Below are positions 12,210-21,111 of a stretch of DNA of 64,000 bases, piece after piece. The translations under genes were made by a program, and so were the position numbers. Numbering within the stretch: position 1 is the stretch's first letter; every line of letters begins with the position of its first letter. The notes below the pieces were generated by a model. It searched no databases. It saw only the letters and a program-made list of their open reading frames with translations, and was not told where the DNA came from. The DNA is from Mucilaginibacter geliditolerans. GTDB lineage: Bacteria > Bacteroidota > Bacteroidia > Sphingobacteriales > Sphingobacteriaceae. The DNA is taken from contig NZ_JACHBY010000009.1 of the NCBI RefSeq assembly GCF_014200495.1, positions 62,001 to 126,000 of the forward strand, given 5' to 3'.

Positions 12210-12728
12210 TTAACCTCTTTCCTGTAATGTTTTTACAACTCCTGCCAGTATATTTCCGCCTGATTGTAGGGCTGAAATAACGTTCTTCGCTGGTGATTGC
12301 AATAAACCAATAATTTCTCCAACCAATTGTTCCTTTGATTTTAAGTTGATCAAGGTATCAAGTTGGTTATCGCCTACAAATATCGATGAATCAATATATG
12401 CTGCTTTTAAAATTGGTTTTTCACCTTTTTTCCTTAATTGTTTGATCAGCTTTGCCGGAGCAGTTGCTGATTTTGAGAAAAGGATTGATGAAGAGCCTTT
12501 TAATACATCATATAATGGTGCAAAATCACCTTCGATGTTATCCATAGCTTTTTTAATCAAGCTATTTTTAGCCACCTGCATAGTGATATCGCTTTCGAAA
12601 CATTGGCGACGGATGTGATTGATCTTTGCAACCGTTAGGTTTGAAGTATCGGTAATATAAAAATTACCAAACTCCTTCATCTGCTCAGTAAGGGCAACAA
12701 CTAAGTCGTATTTTTCTTCTTTTGTCAT
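12210..12728 (-). CDS. rplJ: 50S ribosomal protein uL10
   Basis: 172 aa. It has the L10 core with the N-terminal 23S-rRNA-binding globular domain (TDTSNLTVAKINHIRRQCFES) and a C-terminal helix carrying bL12 dimers. It follows rplA with only 2 bases between them, so translational coupling is likely. In other bacteria the L10-L12 complex represses its own mRNA; no leader structure was worked out here. Confidence 0.98.
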   Translation of the reverse strand: MTKEEKYDLVVALTEQMKEFGNFYITDTSNLTVAKINHIRRQCFESDITMQVAKNSLIKKAMDNIEGDFAPLYDVLKGSSSILFSKSATAPAKLIKQLRKKGEKPILKAAYIDSSIFVGDNQLDTLINLKSKEQLVGEIIGLLQSPAKNVISALQSGGNILAGVVKTLQERG

Positions 12729-12730
12729 GA

Positions 12731-13429
12731 TTAAATTCCCGCTACTGATTTGGTTTCAACTTCAATTCCCGGCGACATTGTAGACGACACGTGAATACTT
12801 TTAAAATATGTTCCTTTTGCTGATGAAGGTTTTAATTTTGAGATAGTTTGCAATACTTCTAATGCATTCTCATAAATCTTATCAGATGGGAAAGATACTT
12901 TTCCTATTGAGGCATGAATGATACCGGTTTTATCAACCTTGAAATCGATCTTACCACCTTTTACCTCAGTTACAGCTTTGCCAACTTCGGCAGTTACTGT
13001 TCCTGATTTAGGGTTAGGCATAAGGTTACGCGGACCGAGAATACGACCCAAACGACCTACTTTAGCCATAACACTTGGCATAGTGATGATAATATCAACA
13101 TCAGTCCATCCACCTTCAATCTTGGCAATATAATCATCCAAACCTACAAAATCCGCACCTGCGTCTTTTGCTTCTTGTTCCTTATCAGGAGTACAAAGCA
13201 CAAGCACACGTACAGTTTTACCGGTTCCATGAGGCAATGTTGCTATACCGCGTACCATTTGATTGGCTTTACGGGGGTCAACACCTAAACGTACATCTAT
13301 ATCAACTGATGAGTCAAATTTGGTATTAGAGATATCTTTTACCAAAGATGCAGCATCCTGCAATGTATATGCTTTGTTAGCCTCAATTTTGGAGAGTGCC
13401 ACTTTTTGATTTTTTGTTAATCTAGCCAC
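12731..13429 (-). CDS. rplA: 50S ribosomal protein uL1
   Basis: 232 aa, standard length. The family signature is clear: [23 protein letters not shown] in the middle (~125-147). L1 forms the mobile stalk near the E site and in many bacteria represses the rplKA mRNA. It lies 27 bases downstream of rplK in the classic K-A-J-L order. Confidence 0.99.
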   Translation of the reverse strand: MARLTKNQKVALSKIEANKAYTLQDAASLVKDISNTKFDSSVDIDVRLGVDPRKANQMVRGIATLPHGTGKTVRVLVLCTPDKEQEAKDAGADFVGLDDYIAKIEGGWTDVDIIITMPSVMAKVGRLGRILGPRNLMPNPKSGTVTAEVGKAVTEVKGGKIDFKVDKTGIIHASIGKVSFPSDKIYENALEVLQTISKLKPSSAKGTYFKSIHVSSTMSPGIEVETKSVAGI

Positions 13430-13456
13430 TGTCTTAAACTGATTTGTATAAATTAA

Positions 13457-13897
13457 TTAATTCCAGGGTGCCGTACCTGATACGGTTATCCCCATACTGC
13501 GGGCAGTACCTGCCACCATTTTCATGGCTGATTCAACTGTGAACGCGTTCAAATCAGTCATTTTATCTTTTGCTATAGTCTCAACCTGAGTCCAGTTTAC
13601 ACTGGCTACTTTTTTACGGTTAGGCTCAGCAGAACCACTTTTTAAACCTGTTGCTTCCATTAACTGGATTGCTACAGGAGGGGTTTTGATGATAAAATCG
13701 AATGACTTGTCAACATATACAGTAATAACTACAGGCAACACTTTACCAGGTTTATCCTGGGTACGTGCGTTGAACTGCTTGCAAAACTCCATAATATTCA
13801 CACCTTTTGCACCCAATGCAGGGCCAATTGGTGGAGATGGGTTTGCAGCGCCGCCTTTCACTTGTAGTTTCACCATCGCACCGACTTCTTTTGCCAT
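13457..13897 (-). CDS. rplK: 50S ribosomal protein uL11
   Basis: 146 aa. It contains the Pro-rich N-terminal domain ([15 protein letters not shown]), the target of thiopeptide antibiotics, and the C-terminal rRNA-binding domain ending [11 protein letters not shown]. It forms the GTPase-associated centre with L10 and L12 and is needed for the RelA response. It begins the rplKAJL group; the 260-base gap to nusG upstream holds dispersed repeats (13962-14157). Confidence 0.99.
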   Translation of the reverse strand: MAKEVGAMVKLQVKGGAANPSPPIGPALGAKGVNIMEFCKQFNARTQDKPGKVLPVVITVYVDKSFDFIIKTPPVAIQLMEATGLKSGSAEPNRKKVASVNWTQVETIAKDKMTDLNAFTVESAMKMVAGTARSMGITVSGTAPWN

Positions 13898-13961
13898 TTT
13901 GTTTTTACTTTAATTGTTACTCAATGTTAGTAAGTGGAAGCTATGTAACATTCTTTGTTCT

Positions 13962-14157
13962 AGGTATCAAGTAGCTAGTATCAAGTATCAAGACTTTCTA
14001 CCTTCCTTCTCTAACCCATTATCTTTGCTTAGTATCAAGTAGCTAGTATCAGGTATTTAGACCTTGCTTCGCTCTTGTACTTATATTTATTATACCTTCT
14101 AGCAGTAACTAAAAATATCAAGCGGCTTTTATCTTGCTACTTGATACTATATACTAA
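13962..14157. repeat. Short dispersed repeat with TATCAAGTAGCTAGTATCAAG core (rplK-nusG gap)
   Basis: Two direct copies of the ~32-base core begin at about 13962 and 14031. A third, inverted and degraded piece (GCTACTTGATACTATATAC) is at ~14134-14153. Related sequence recurs near 20514-20572 beside the GNAT gene. The gap contains no other recognisable element; the transcript of nusG-rplK must run through it unless a promoter lies here. Confidence 0.65.
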
Positions 14158-14700
14158 CTACTCCTTCTCTACTTGCATGTAATTCAATTCAAGCGGCGTA
14201 CGGCGCCCGAATATCTTTACCATTACCTTTAGTTTCTTTTTCTCTTCGTTAACCTCTTCAATAACGCCGCTGAAACCGTTGAAAGGACCATCCATTACCT
14301 TAACGTTTTCGCCAACGTAATATGGTACATTCATTGTTTCGCCTTGCGCGCTCATTTCGTCAACCTTACCTAAAATACGGTTAACTTCGGCCTGGCGAAG
14401 TGGTATTGCGTTTCCGGCTTTATCACCCAGGAAACCTATAACACTGTTTACGTTTTTTATAACGTGCTCAATCTCACCATCAAGTGCGGCTTCCATCAAC
14501 ACATATCCCGGAAAAAAGTTACGCTCTTTGGCTATCTTCTTTCCATCACGCATCTGGTAGTATTTTTCGGTAGGGATTAATATCTGAGGAATTAAGTTTG
14601 AAATTCCTAAACGGTTTATTTCAGCCTCGATATATTGTTTTACCTTTTTTTCCTTACCACTTATGGCACGCACTACGTACCATTTTAACTGATCACTCAT
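14158..14700 (-). CDS. nusG: Transcription termination/antitermination protein NusG
   Basis: 180 aa. It has the NGN domain ([16 protein letters not shown] at the start, [10 protein letters not shown] ~70-80) and the C-terminal KOW domain ([18 protein letters not shown], ~128-150). NusG binds RNA polymerase to control pausing and couples it to Rho or to ribosomal S10. It sits 11 bases after secE, the usual secE-nusG pair, upstream of rplK. Confidence 0.98.
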   Translation of the reverse strand: MSDQLKWYVVRAISGKEKKVKQYIEAEINRLGISNLIPQILIPTEKYYQMRDGKKIAKERNFFPGYVLMEAALDGEIEHVIKNVNSVIGFLGDKAGNAIPLRQAEVNRILGKVDEMSAQGETMNVPYYVGENVKVMDGPFNGFSGVIEEVNEEKKKLKVMVKIFGRRTPLELNYMQVEKE

Positions 14701-14711
14701 TATTTATAAAA

Positions 14712-14906
14712 TTAACCTAGTGAACTATAAAAACTTTTCAGCAAAAAGCCTATCAACTGATCCATACCAAATATTACCAGCGAGATAATAACTGTTGCAA
14801 CCAACACTAAAATAGCGCTGCTTTGCAATTCACGCCAGGTTGGCCAGGTCACCTTTTCGGTTAACTCTATATATGATTCTTTAATATATTCACCTACGTT
14901 AGCCAT
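14712..14906 (-). CDS. secE: Preprotein translocase subunit SecE
   Basis: 64 aa starting at the ATG at 14906 (MANVGEYIKES). A longer frame reaching 14957 overlaps tRNA-Trp and is not credible. The protein has the SecE signature ELTEKVTWPTWRELQ followed by a single membrane helix (~31-52). It is the short one-helix form and clamps SecY in the SecYEG channel. It follows tRNA-Trp by 21 bases and is followed by nusG. Confidence 0.96.
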   Translation of the reverse strand: MANVGEYIKESYIELTEKVTWPTWRELQSSAILVLVATVIISLVIFGMDQLIGFLLKSFYSSLG

Positions 14907-14927
14907 ATTTACTTTATTGCTGTTATG

Positions 14928-14998
14928 CACGGGAACAAGGATTCGAACCCTGATCAAAGGTTTTGGAGACCTCTATTCTACCATTGAACTATTCCCGT
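14928..14998 (-). tRNA. tRNA-Trp (CCA)
   Basis: A 71-nt cloverleaf: acceptor ACGGGAA/TTCCCGT, anticodon stem GAGGT/ACCTT with loop CTCCAAA (anticodon CCA), and T-loop TTCGAAT. The discriminator is G and the 3' CCA is not encoded. It lies between tuf and secE. Confidence 0.97.
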
Positions 14999-15046
14999 GT
15001 ATTATTTATCCCCTGCGGGATATTTTACTTTTCTTTTTTACAGTAA

Positions 15047-15079
15047 CAAAGTACTTAGCTGATTTAGCTAAGTACTTTG
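15047..15079 (-). other. Perfect 14-bp hairpin between tuf and tRNA-Trp
   Basis: CAAAGTACTTAGCT (15047-15060) and AGCTAAGTACTTTG (15066-15079) are perfectly complementary around a 5-nt loop. On the minus strand it is not followed by a U-tract. It may be a processing site separating tuf mRNA from the tRNA or a weak terminator. Confidence 0.65.
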
Positions 15080-15129
15080 ATGTAAATTAACCTAACCTAT
15101 ATTCGCTTTACAACGAAACTAAGGGGTTC

Positions 15130-16317
15130 TTATTTTAATATTTCAGTTACCTGACCAGCACCTACTGTTCTGCCACCTTCACGGATAGCGAAACGTAAGC
15201 CTTTTTCCATTGCGATAGCGTTGATCAACTGTACAGTGATGGTAACGTTATCACCTGGCATAACCATTTCTACACCTTCAGCTAAGGTGATTTCACCTGT
15301 TACGTCAGTTGTACGGAAATAGAATTGCGGGCGGTATTTGTTGAAGAATGGAGTGTGACGGCCACCTTCTGCTTTTGATAATACGTAAACTTCTGCTTTG
15401 AAGTTAGTGTGTGGAGTTACTGAACCTGGTTTGCAAATAACCATACCACGACGGATATCAGTTTTTTCAATACCACGTAACAATAAACCTACGTTGTCAC
15501 CTGCTTCGCCACGGTCAAGGATCTTGCGGAACATCTCAACACCAGTAACGGTTGATTTTAAGTTCTCAGCACCCATACCTAAGATATCAACAGGATCACC
15601 TGAGTTGATAACACCACGCTCGATACGACCAGTTGCAACAGTACCACGACCAGTGATCGAGAATACGTCCTCAACAGGCATCAAGAAAGGAAGCTCAGTT
15701 AAACGTGGAGGAATTGGAATGTAAGCATCAACTGCATCCATTAATTCCATAATTTTAGCTACCCAAGTTGGATCGCCATTTAAGCCACCAAGAGCTGAAC
15801 CTTGGATAACTGGAATATCATCACCAGGGAAATCATAGAATGATAATAATTCACGGATTTCCATTTCAACTAATTCTAATAATTCAGGATCGTCAACCAT
15901 GTCAACTTTGTTCATGAAAACAACCAATGAAGGCACACCTACCTGGCGAGCTAAAAGGATGTGTTCACGAGTTTGTGGCATCGGGCCATCAGTAGCAGCA
16001 ACTACGATGATAGCACCGTCCATCTGAGCAGCACCTGTAACCATGTTTTTCACATAATCCGCGTGACCTGGACAGTCAACGTGAGCATAGTGACGGTTTT
16101 GGGTTGAATACTCAACGTGAGCAGTGTTGATAGTGATACCACGCTCTTTTTCTTCAGGAGCTGAATCGATTGAATCGAATGAACGAGCTTCTGAAAACCC
16201 TTTATCAGATAATACTTTTGTAATAGCTGCGGTAAGGGTTGTTTTACCGTGGTCAACGTGACCGATTGTACCGATGTTTAAGTGCGGCTTACTGCGGTCA
16301 AACTTTTCTTTTGCCAT
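15130..16317 (-). CDS. tuf: Elongation factor Tu
   Basis: 395 aa, full length. It shows GTPase motifs G1 GHVDHGKT (~19-26), G3 DCPGH (~81-85) and G4 NKVD (~136-139), plus domains 2 and 3. It delivers aminoacyl-tRNA to the ribosome. The gene is embedded in a tRNA cluster: Thr-Tyr-Gly-Thr tRNAs upstream and tRNA-Trp downstream, the same order as the E. coli thrU-tyrU-glyT-thrT-tufB locus. Confidence 0.99.
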   Translation of the reverse strand: MAKEKFDRSKPHLNIGTIGHVDHGKTTLTAAITKVLSDKGFSEARSFDSIDSAPEEKERGITINTAHVEYSTQNRHYAHVDCPGHADYVKNMVTGAAQMDGAIIVVAATDGPMPQTREHILLARQVGVPSLVVFMNKVDMVDDPELLELVEMEIRELLSFYDFPGDDIPVIQGSALGGLNGDPTWVAKIMELMDAVDAYIPIPPRLTELPFLMPVEDVFSITGRGTVATGRIERGVINSGDPVDILGMGAENLKSTVTGVEMFRKILDRGEAGDNVGLLLRGIEKTDIRRGMVICKPGSVTPHTNFKAEVYVLSKAEGGRHTPFFNKYRPQFYFRTTDVTGEITLAEGVEMVMPGDNVTITVQLINAIAMEKGLRFAIREGGRTVGAGQVTEILK

Positions 16318-16380
16318 GATTTATATTGTTTGTAGGTTAATTTTTATTTAAAAATTGTTATTATATACTATTTATTATTG

Positions 16381-16452
<72 letters not shown>

Positions 16453-16582
16453 TTATTTTTTGATTTCGGATTTCGGATGTTCAATTTCGGATTTTGCATC
16501 CTTGTTAAACACTTTTTGTAACCGATCTCTTGCCTCATCACTTAAGTCCGAAATCGAAACTTCGAAATCCGACATATCATTG

Positions 16583-16655
16583 AGCGGAAGACGAGGTTCG
16601 AACTCGCGACCTATAGCTTGGAAGGCTATCGCTCTACCAACTGAGCTACTTCCGC
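16583..16655 (-). tRNA. tRNA-Gly (TCC)
   Basis: 73 nt. Acceptor GCGGAAG/CTTCCGC, anticodon stem ATAGC/GCTAT with loop CTTCCAA (anticodon TCC), T-loop TTCGAAC. The spacer to the next tRNA (16453-16582) consists of self-complementary, repeat-like sequence with no gene. Confidence 0.97.
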
Positions 16656-16733
16656 TTTAATACAGTTTGCAGTTGCCAGTTAGCAGCTTGCAGTAAATGC
16701 AAACTGTTAATCGATAACTGCTAACTCCAAATG

Positions 16734-16814
16734 TGGGGGGAGAAGGATTCGAACCTTCGTAGCCGAAGCAACGGATTTACAGTCCGTCCCATTTGACCGC
16801 TCTGGTATCCCCCC
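16734..16814 (-). tRNA. tRNA-Tyr (GTA)
   Basis: 81 nt with a long variable arm, as expected for bacterial tRNA-Tyr. Acceptor GGGGGGA/TCCCCCC, anticodon stem ACGGA/TCCGT with loop CTGTAAA (anticodon GTA). Confidence 0.97.
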
Positions 16815-16890
16815 ATCGTTTAATTTCGGACTGCTGACTTTTGATTAAGGATTTAACTCCTGCACCAATATCCAACTTCGAAATAAACTG

Positions 16891-16963
16891 AGCCTCCTAT
16901 CGGGATCGAACCAATGACCTACTGATTACAAGTCAGTCGCTCTACCAGCTGAGCTAAGGAGGC
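16891..16963 (-). tRNA. tRNA-Thr (TGT)
   Basis: 73 nt. Acceptor GCCTCCT/AGGAGGC, anticodon stem ACTGA/TCAGT with loop CTTGTAA (anticodon TGT), T-loop TTCGATC. It is the first gene of the minus-strand tRNA-tuf cluster. Confidence 0.97.
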
Positions 16964-17143
16964 TTAATATTCACCTTCTTTTCTCCTCTGCCCATGCGGA
17001 TCTTCGGATTTTTCCCGGTTAAATTATATCAAGATTTTTTTCAATTTTAAAGAACCATCCGTTTTGTAAAAAGTATCGTTGAGTACCTTTCCAAAAGGGA
17101 TTGCAAATCTACAAAATTTTAATGCCCAACAAAATTTTTTTAC

Positions 17144-17179
17144 AAAAAAAATCGACAGGCTTTAAACCCGTCGATTTTT
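17144..17179 (-). terminator. Terminator after hpf
   Basis: AAAAATCGAC and GTCGATTTTT pair, with an inner AGG/CCC-type extension and a small loop. The flanking A-run gives a U-run in the minus-strand RNA. It lies 25 bases past the hpf stop. Confidence 0.8.
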
Positions 17180-17203
17180 CGAAAAATTTATGCTTGTTTT
17201 ATT

Positions 17204-17551
17204 TTAAAACTCCTCTTCTGTTTCAGCTAAAACGGCCTTTTTAACCGCCTCAGCAGCAATGGTTTTCTTTTGTTTATGTTTGCCAATCTGCTTCCTCAGG
17301 CTCTCAATGGCCAGGTCGGTGGCCTCTTCAAAACTCTTACATTGTTCCTTTGCGAACAACTGCGTACCCGGTAACATCAGTTTAATCTCCGTTATTTTAT
17401 TTGCTTCGTCTTCCACATTTTCCAGTTTCAGATACACTTCGCCACTAATTATATGATCATAAAATGTATCAAGCTTATCAGCTTTCTTCTGGATAAAGTC
17501 CAACAATTTTCTGTCTGCGTTAAAACGAATAGATTGCACTGTGATTTTCAT
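17204..17551 (-). CDS. hpf: Ribosome hibernation-promoting factor (HPF/YfiA, short form)
   Basis: 115 aa, the short form without the C-terminal dimerisation domain of long HPF. The beta-alpha-beta3-alpha fold is visible: VQSIRFNADRKLLDFIQKKADKL, then a strand region, then FEEATDLAIESLRKQIGKHKQKK. The family binds the 30S mRNA/tRNA channel of idle ribosomes. The ATG is preceded by AAGGAGG with a 4-nt spacer (17556-17562), an unusually strong ribosome-binding site for this phylum. The xerC-like gene ends 12 bases upstream, so the two probably form an operon. Confidence 0.93.
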   Translation of the reverse strand: MKITVQSIRFNADRKLLDFIQKKADKLDTFYDHIISGEVYLKLENVEDEANKITEIKLMLPGTQLFAKEQCKSFEEATDLAIESLRKQIGKHKQKKTIAAEAVKKAVLAETEEEF

Positions 17552-17563
17552 GATTCCTCCTTG

Positions 17564-18475
17564 TTATGCCTTTGGATGGGCTTGTTTATAAATAGACTTT
17601 AATCGCTCAACTGAATTATGCGTATAAATTTGCGTAGCGCTTAAATTGGCGTGGCCCAGCAGTTCTTTTATTGCGTTAAGGTCGGCGCCGCGATTCAGCA
17701 AACTTGTAGCGAATGTGTGCCTGAGCACATGCGGGCTTTTTTTATTTTGGGTTGATATGTAGGAAAGATATTTCTGCACTATTAAATAAATAAGCTTCGG
17801 ATATGCGTCGGCTCCTTTATCTGTAACGACTAATGTTAGCGAATTGTTATCAAAATTTTCATTTTTCTTTAACTCCAGGTATTCGGCCATCAATATCCGC
17901 AGCTCATTGTTTACCGGGATGATGCGCTGCTTGTTGCGCTTACCCAAAACCTTTACAGTGCCTTCATATATATTAATGTCGCTCTCTTTAATACCTATTA
18001 ATTCAGAAAGCCTTATGCCAGTGCCGAATAGCGTTTCAATTACCAGCTTATCGCGCTGCCCTTTAAAATCGTGACTGAAAACTTCGTTCTCATCAAGCAT
18101 CTGCGTTAGCTTAACATCTTCAACTACTACCGGCAAATTTTTAGGAATTTTTGGCGTATTTATTTTTGATGCTGGATTACTGGTGATAACCCCCTCCTGC
18201 AATAAAAATTTAAAGTATTTGCGCAACGTGGCTATTTTACGGTTGATGGAACGGGCCGTAAGCTTATGGTTCATGAGCTCAACCATCCAATTGCGGATGA
18301 GATGATGTGTAACCTCTGATGGATGCGTTATGGTTGGATCGGGAGCAGGATCTTCATGATCGGGATTATTCAGGTAGCTGATAAACTGATCAAGATCCGA
18401 TTGGTAGGCCGATACTGTATGTGGGGAGTACCGTTTTTCGAATTTAATATGCTGAATAAAACGCTCTGTAAACAT
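17564..18475 (-). CDS. XerC/XerD-type tyrosine recombinase
   Basis: 303 aa, standard for Xer proteins. It has an N-terminal SAM-like core-binding domain (1-~105) and a catalytic domain carrying the complete set R155, K179, H249, R252, H275 and nucleophile Y284. It should resolve chromosome dimers at dif with a partner recombinase. The position between rpsU and hpf is a housekeeping context, not a mobile-element one. Whether it is XerC or XerD is not decided by sequence alone. The N-terminal linker (residues ~38-56) carries an unusual Asp/Pro-rich insertion. Confidence 0.92.
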   Translation of the reverse strand: MFTERFIQHIKFEKRYSPHTVSAYQSDLDQFISYLNNPDHEDPAPDPTITHPSEVTHHLIRNWMVELMNHKLTARSINRKIATLRKYFKFLLQEGVITSNPASKINTPKIPKNLPVVVEDVKLTQMLDENEVFSHDFKGQRDKLVIETLFGTGIRLSELIGIKESDINIYEGTVKVLGKRNKQRIIPVNNELRILMAEYLELKKNENFDNNSLTLVVTDKGADAYPKLIYLIVQKYLSYISTQNKKSPHVLRHTFATSLLNRGADLNAIKELLGHANLSATQIYTHNSVERLKSIYKQAHPKA

Positions 18476-18548
18476 AAAAAACTATTTGTCACCCGAATAT
18501 GAATGTACAAATAGTTTTAATATAATGTAGCTAAAAGTTTAAAAAAAA

Positions 18549-18740
18549 TTAAACAGTTTCAGCGTTCATACCTTGTTTGTAGATAGCGTGTTTAACCACG
18601 TGCCTGCGGGTAACAGATTTCTTTTCAAAAGCCTGGCGACTGCGAAGTTCTCTTAAAACACCGGTTTTTTCGAATTTCTTTTTGAAGCGTTTTAATGCCT
18701 TATCTAATGATTCGCCGTCTTTTACGTTAATAATGATCAT
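18549..18740 (-). CDS. rpsU: 30S ribosomal protein bS21
   Basis: 63 aa, rich in Lys/Arg, with the family core MIIINVKDGESLDKALKRF and LRSRQAFEKKS. In Bacteroidota bS21 helps hide the 3' end of 16S rRNA, so most mRNAs do not use a Shine-Dalgarno. This gene does have a perfect one (AAAGGAGGT at 18753-18761) and a consensus -7 promoter box (18772-18779). That arrangement fits autoregulation by bS21-free ribosomes. It lies 73 bases upstream of the xerC-like gene on the same strand. Confidence 0.97.
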   Translation of the reverse strand: MIIINVKDGESLDKALKRFKKKFEKTGVLRELRSRQAFEKKSVTRRHVVKHAIYKQGMNAETV

Positions 18741-18752
18741 AATTCCTGAAAT

Positions 18753-18761
18753 ACCTCCTTT
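18753..18761 (-). promoter_or_regulatory. Strong Shine-Dalgarno of rpsU
   Basis: AAAGGAGGT on the minus strand, a full match to the anti-Shine-Dalgarno, ends 12 bases before the ATG. It is exceptional in a phylum where such sites are rare and points to bS21-dependent translational feedback. Confidence 0.75.
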
Positions 18762-18771
18762 CGTGGGAGGG

Positions 18772-18779
18772 CAAAGGTA
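18772..18779 (-). promoter_or_regulatory. -7 promoter box (TACCTTTG) of rpsU
   Basis: TACCTTTG matches the Bacteroidota sigma-ABfr -7 consensus TAnnTTTG. It lies 31 bases upstream of the rpsU start, so the leader would be about 25 nt and would contain the Shine-Dalgarno. Confidence 0.6.
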
Positions 18780-18919
18780 AGTGATTTATTTTGAATATGA
18801 AAGAGTTGATTTAGTTTATTTGATTGATTGTGTGAGTGGTTGGGTTATTTTGGTTGATTAAGTTAGATTGAGTTGATTAGGTGAGTGGTTAAATAACCTA
18901 TTCAACCACTCCCCTAATT

Positions 18920-18960
18920 CCGCTACCGCGAGTTTAGCGAAGCGCAACTCTCGGTAGCGG
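18920..18960. repeat. Palindromic repeat in the rpsU-acyl-CoA dehydrogenase gap
   Basis: CCGCTACCG(C)GAGTT and AACTC(T)CGGTAGCGG form a hairpin. It is followed by GC-rich sequence with a further small palindrome (GAGCTGGAAGCTC). The rest of 18781-19037 is low-complexity GATTGA/GAGTGG-rich DNA with no gene. Confidence 0.65.
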
Positions 18961-19037
18961 AAAGCTACAACAATGCGCAACCACGAGCTGGAAGCTCGCG
19001 GCAGCAATAGAGCGGCAGCAGTATACCCAATCATCCA

Positions 19038-20213
19038 CTACCCCTTCAACACTTCCCTGCTAATCACAATCTTCTGTATCTCCGAAGTTCCCTCGCCTAT
19101 GGTGCATAGCTTGGCATCGCGGTAGTATTTCTCAACCGGAAAATCCTTGGTATAACCATAGCCGCCGAAGATCTGTACAGCCTCGGTAGCCGTGCGTACC
19201 GCAACTTCAGATGCAAAGTATTTGGCCATAGCCGATTGTTTGGTTACCGGTTCATGCCTGTTTTTGAGATCGGCTGCCTGCATAACGAGTAGTTCAGCGG
19301 CTTCTATCTCGGTAGCCATATCTGCCAGCTTAAAAGCAATAGCCTGGAAGTTACCGATCGGTTGCCCGAATTGCTTGCGCTCCTTAGCATAAGCCACAGC
19401 CGCCTCAAAAGCACCTTTGGCTATGCCTAATGATAATGCCGCGATAGAAATACGCCCCCCATCCAGTACCTTCATGGCCTGTTTAAAGCCTTCACCCTCC
19501 ACGCCTAATAAGTTTTCTTTTGGCACACGGCAATTATCAAATATCAGCTCCGTAGTTTCTGAGGCACGCATACCCAGTTTGTTTTCCTTTTTGCCATGGG
19601 TGAAACCGGGCGTACCCTTTTCGATCACCAACGCAGATATACCATGTGAATCGCCCTTCTCACCCGTACGCACCATCACCACAGCCACATTGCCCGATTT
19701 TCCGTGGGTGATCCAGTTCTTTGAGCCATTTACTATATAATGGTCGCCATCCAGTACCGCGGTTGTTGCCATGCCTAAAGCATCGCTCCCGGTATTGGCT
19801 TCGGTTAGGCCCCATGAGCCTATCCACTCGGCAGTCGCCAATTTTGGCAGCCATTTCATTTTTTGTTCTTCGCTGCCAAAAGCCAGTATATGGCCGGTGC
19901 ATAAAGAGTTATGTGCGGCAACCGATAAACCTATCGACCCGCATACCTTAGCTATCTCCGAAATAACGGTTACATATTCAAAATATCCAAAACCAGAACC
20001 GCCATATTGTTCGGGTACAAATACACCCATCATACCCAGTTCGCCCAACTGCTTGAAAAGCTCAACCGGGAAATGCTGTGCCTCATCCCATTCCATTACA
20101 TGCGGCCTGATATTACGTTCGGCAAAATCCTTTGCCATTTGCCCAACCATTTGCTGCGTATCACTAACTGAAAGATCAAAACCTGCAGCGGTATCGGCTA
20201 ATAAAGTATCCAT
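19038..20213 (-). CDS. Acyl-CoA dehydrogenase (SCAD/MCAD-type)
   Basis: 391 aa, typical length. It has the three acyl-CoA dehydrogenase domains. The FAD-binding signature WGLTEANTGSDA is in the middle domain (~132-143). The C-terminal domain carries AVQIFGGYGYTKDFPVEKYYRD and the catalytic base E374 within IGEGTSEIQ. It should introduce the alpha-beta double bond in a short, medium or branched acyl-CoA with ETF as electron acceptor. It stands alone here, with repeats on both sides and no other beta-oxidation or amino-acid degradation genes beside it, so the chain-length class is undecided. TTACTTTG at 20233-20240 is a possible -7 box. Confidence 0.93.
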   Translation of the reverse strand: MDTLLADTAAGFDLSVSDTQQMVGQMAKDFAERNIRPHVMEWDEAQHFPVELFKQLGELGMMGVFVPEQYGGSGFGYFEYVTVISEIAKVCGSIGLSVAAHNSLCTGHILAFGSEEQKMKWLPKLATAEWIGSWGLTEANTGSDALGMATTAVLDGDHYIVNGSKNWITHGKSGNVAVVMVRTGEKGDSHGISALVIEKGTPGFTHGKKENKLGMRASETTELIFDNCRVPKENLLGVEGEGFKQAMKVLDGGRISIAALSLGIAKGAFEAAVAYAKERKQFGQPIGNFQAIAFKLADMATEIEAAELLVMQAADLKNRHEPVTKQSAMAKYFASEVAVRTATEAVQIFGGYGYTKDFPVEKYYRDAKLCTIGEGTSEIQKIVISREVLKG

Positions 20214-20388
20214 ATTTATAATTGATTTATACCAAAGTAACGTATTAATATTCAGCTTAGTTTCAGTTTATTTTAGCTGCAAAAAAGTACAAAATGGTAT
20301 ATGGTATGAATATTAGGTTTAGTTAATTTAAAGTTGGTTGTTGAGGAAGAATTGGAGATGAAAAATATTTTTCGACTTCCCTCCCGCG

Positions 20389-20490
20389 TCATTGCGAGGA
20401 ACGAAGCAATATCTACGTAGGACAAGGTGATTCGATGCCCTTCTATTGGCTCTGTATAGCATAGAGATTGCTTCGTTCCTCGCAATGACG
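20389..20490. repeat. Inverted repeat of CATTGCGAGGAACGAAGCAAT family
   Basis: CATTGCGAGGAACGAAGCAA at 20390-20409 is mirrored by TTGCTTCGTTCCTCGCAATG at 20468-20487, making a long hairpin with a ~58-base loop. Half copies recur at about 24974, 25470, 40928 and 41551. The remainder of the 20214-20557 gap holds degenerate TATCAAGTAGC-type repeats (20514-20572) and no gene. Confidence 0.85.
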
Positions 20491-20557
20491 TTTGATAAGA
20501 TGGTGAAGCTTACTTGATACCTGATACTGGCTACTTGATACTTATTAATGATACTAC

Positions 20558-21076
20558 CTACTTGATACTCTCCTCTAACATCAACTCCATAAATATCAGA
20601 TCCAGCCACCTATCAAACTTAAAACCGACCTCCTTAAACCTTGCCACCTGCGCAAACCCGAACTTTTGGTGCAACAGCAAACTTATCTCGTTCTCACTAT
20701 CTATCGCGGCTATCAGCGCGTGCATGCCCGCGTTCCGGGCCAGGGTGATGATCTCAGTAAGTAGTATTTTGCTGATGCCTTGTCCGCGTTTATCCTTATG
20801 CACATAAACGGAATGCTCTACCGTAAAGCGGTAGCATGGCCACACGCGAAAGTGCCCGTAAGTGCCGAAGCCTACGATCGCACCATTCTCTTCCGCTACA
20901 ATAACCGGGAAACCGACCTCTCTTCGCTCTTTGAACCATGTGGCACGCATTTCCAGCGTGTGCGGCTTTTCGCTGTACACGGCAGTGGTGGTGAGTATCA
21001 CATCATTATATATGTCGAGGATTTCCGGCAGATCCTGCTCAACGGCATCTCTTATGGTTATGGATGATGATTGCAT
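20558..21076 (-). CDS. GNAT N-acetyltransferase (phosphinothricin/L-amino-acid acetyltransferase-like)
   Basis: 172 aa. The order of motifs matches the PAT/MnaT branch of the GNAT superfamily: ITIRDAVEQDLPEILDIYNDVI at the start, the acetyl-CoA loop HKDKRGQGISKILL (~93-106), and the end GFKFDRWLDLIFMELML. Known members acetylate amino acids or analogues such as methionine sulfone or phosphinothricin; the substrate here is unknown. It is a single gene flanked by repeats on both sides. Confidence 0.85.
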   Translation of the reverse strand: MQSSSITIRDAVEQDLPEILDIYNDVILTTTAVYSEKPHTLEMRATWFKERREVGFPVIVAEENGAIVGFGTYGHFRVWPCYRFTVEHSVYVHKDKRGQGISKILLTEIITLARNAGMHALIAAIDSENEISLLLHQKFGFAQVARFKEVGFKFDRWLDLIFMELMLEESIK

Positions 21077-21111
21077 AAGCTAATATAAGGATTCTAAGCC
21101 ATAACAACATG

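Noticed and set aside
14907..14957. Longer SecE N-terminus
   Set aside because: It would overlap the tRNA-Trp gene and extend a well-defined SecE start.
16453..16890. Extra genes in the tRNA spacers
   Set aside because: Spacers are self-complementary repeat-like sequence; the one frame reading through tRNA-Gly is a shadow.
17564..18475. Tyrosine recombinase as an island integrase
   Set aside because: Complete Xer motifs and a housekeeping context (rpsU-hpf) argue for a dif recombinase; it is far from the accessory island.
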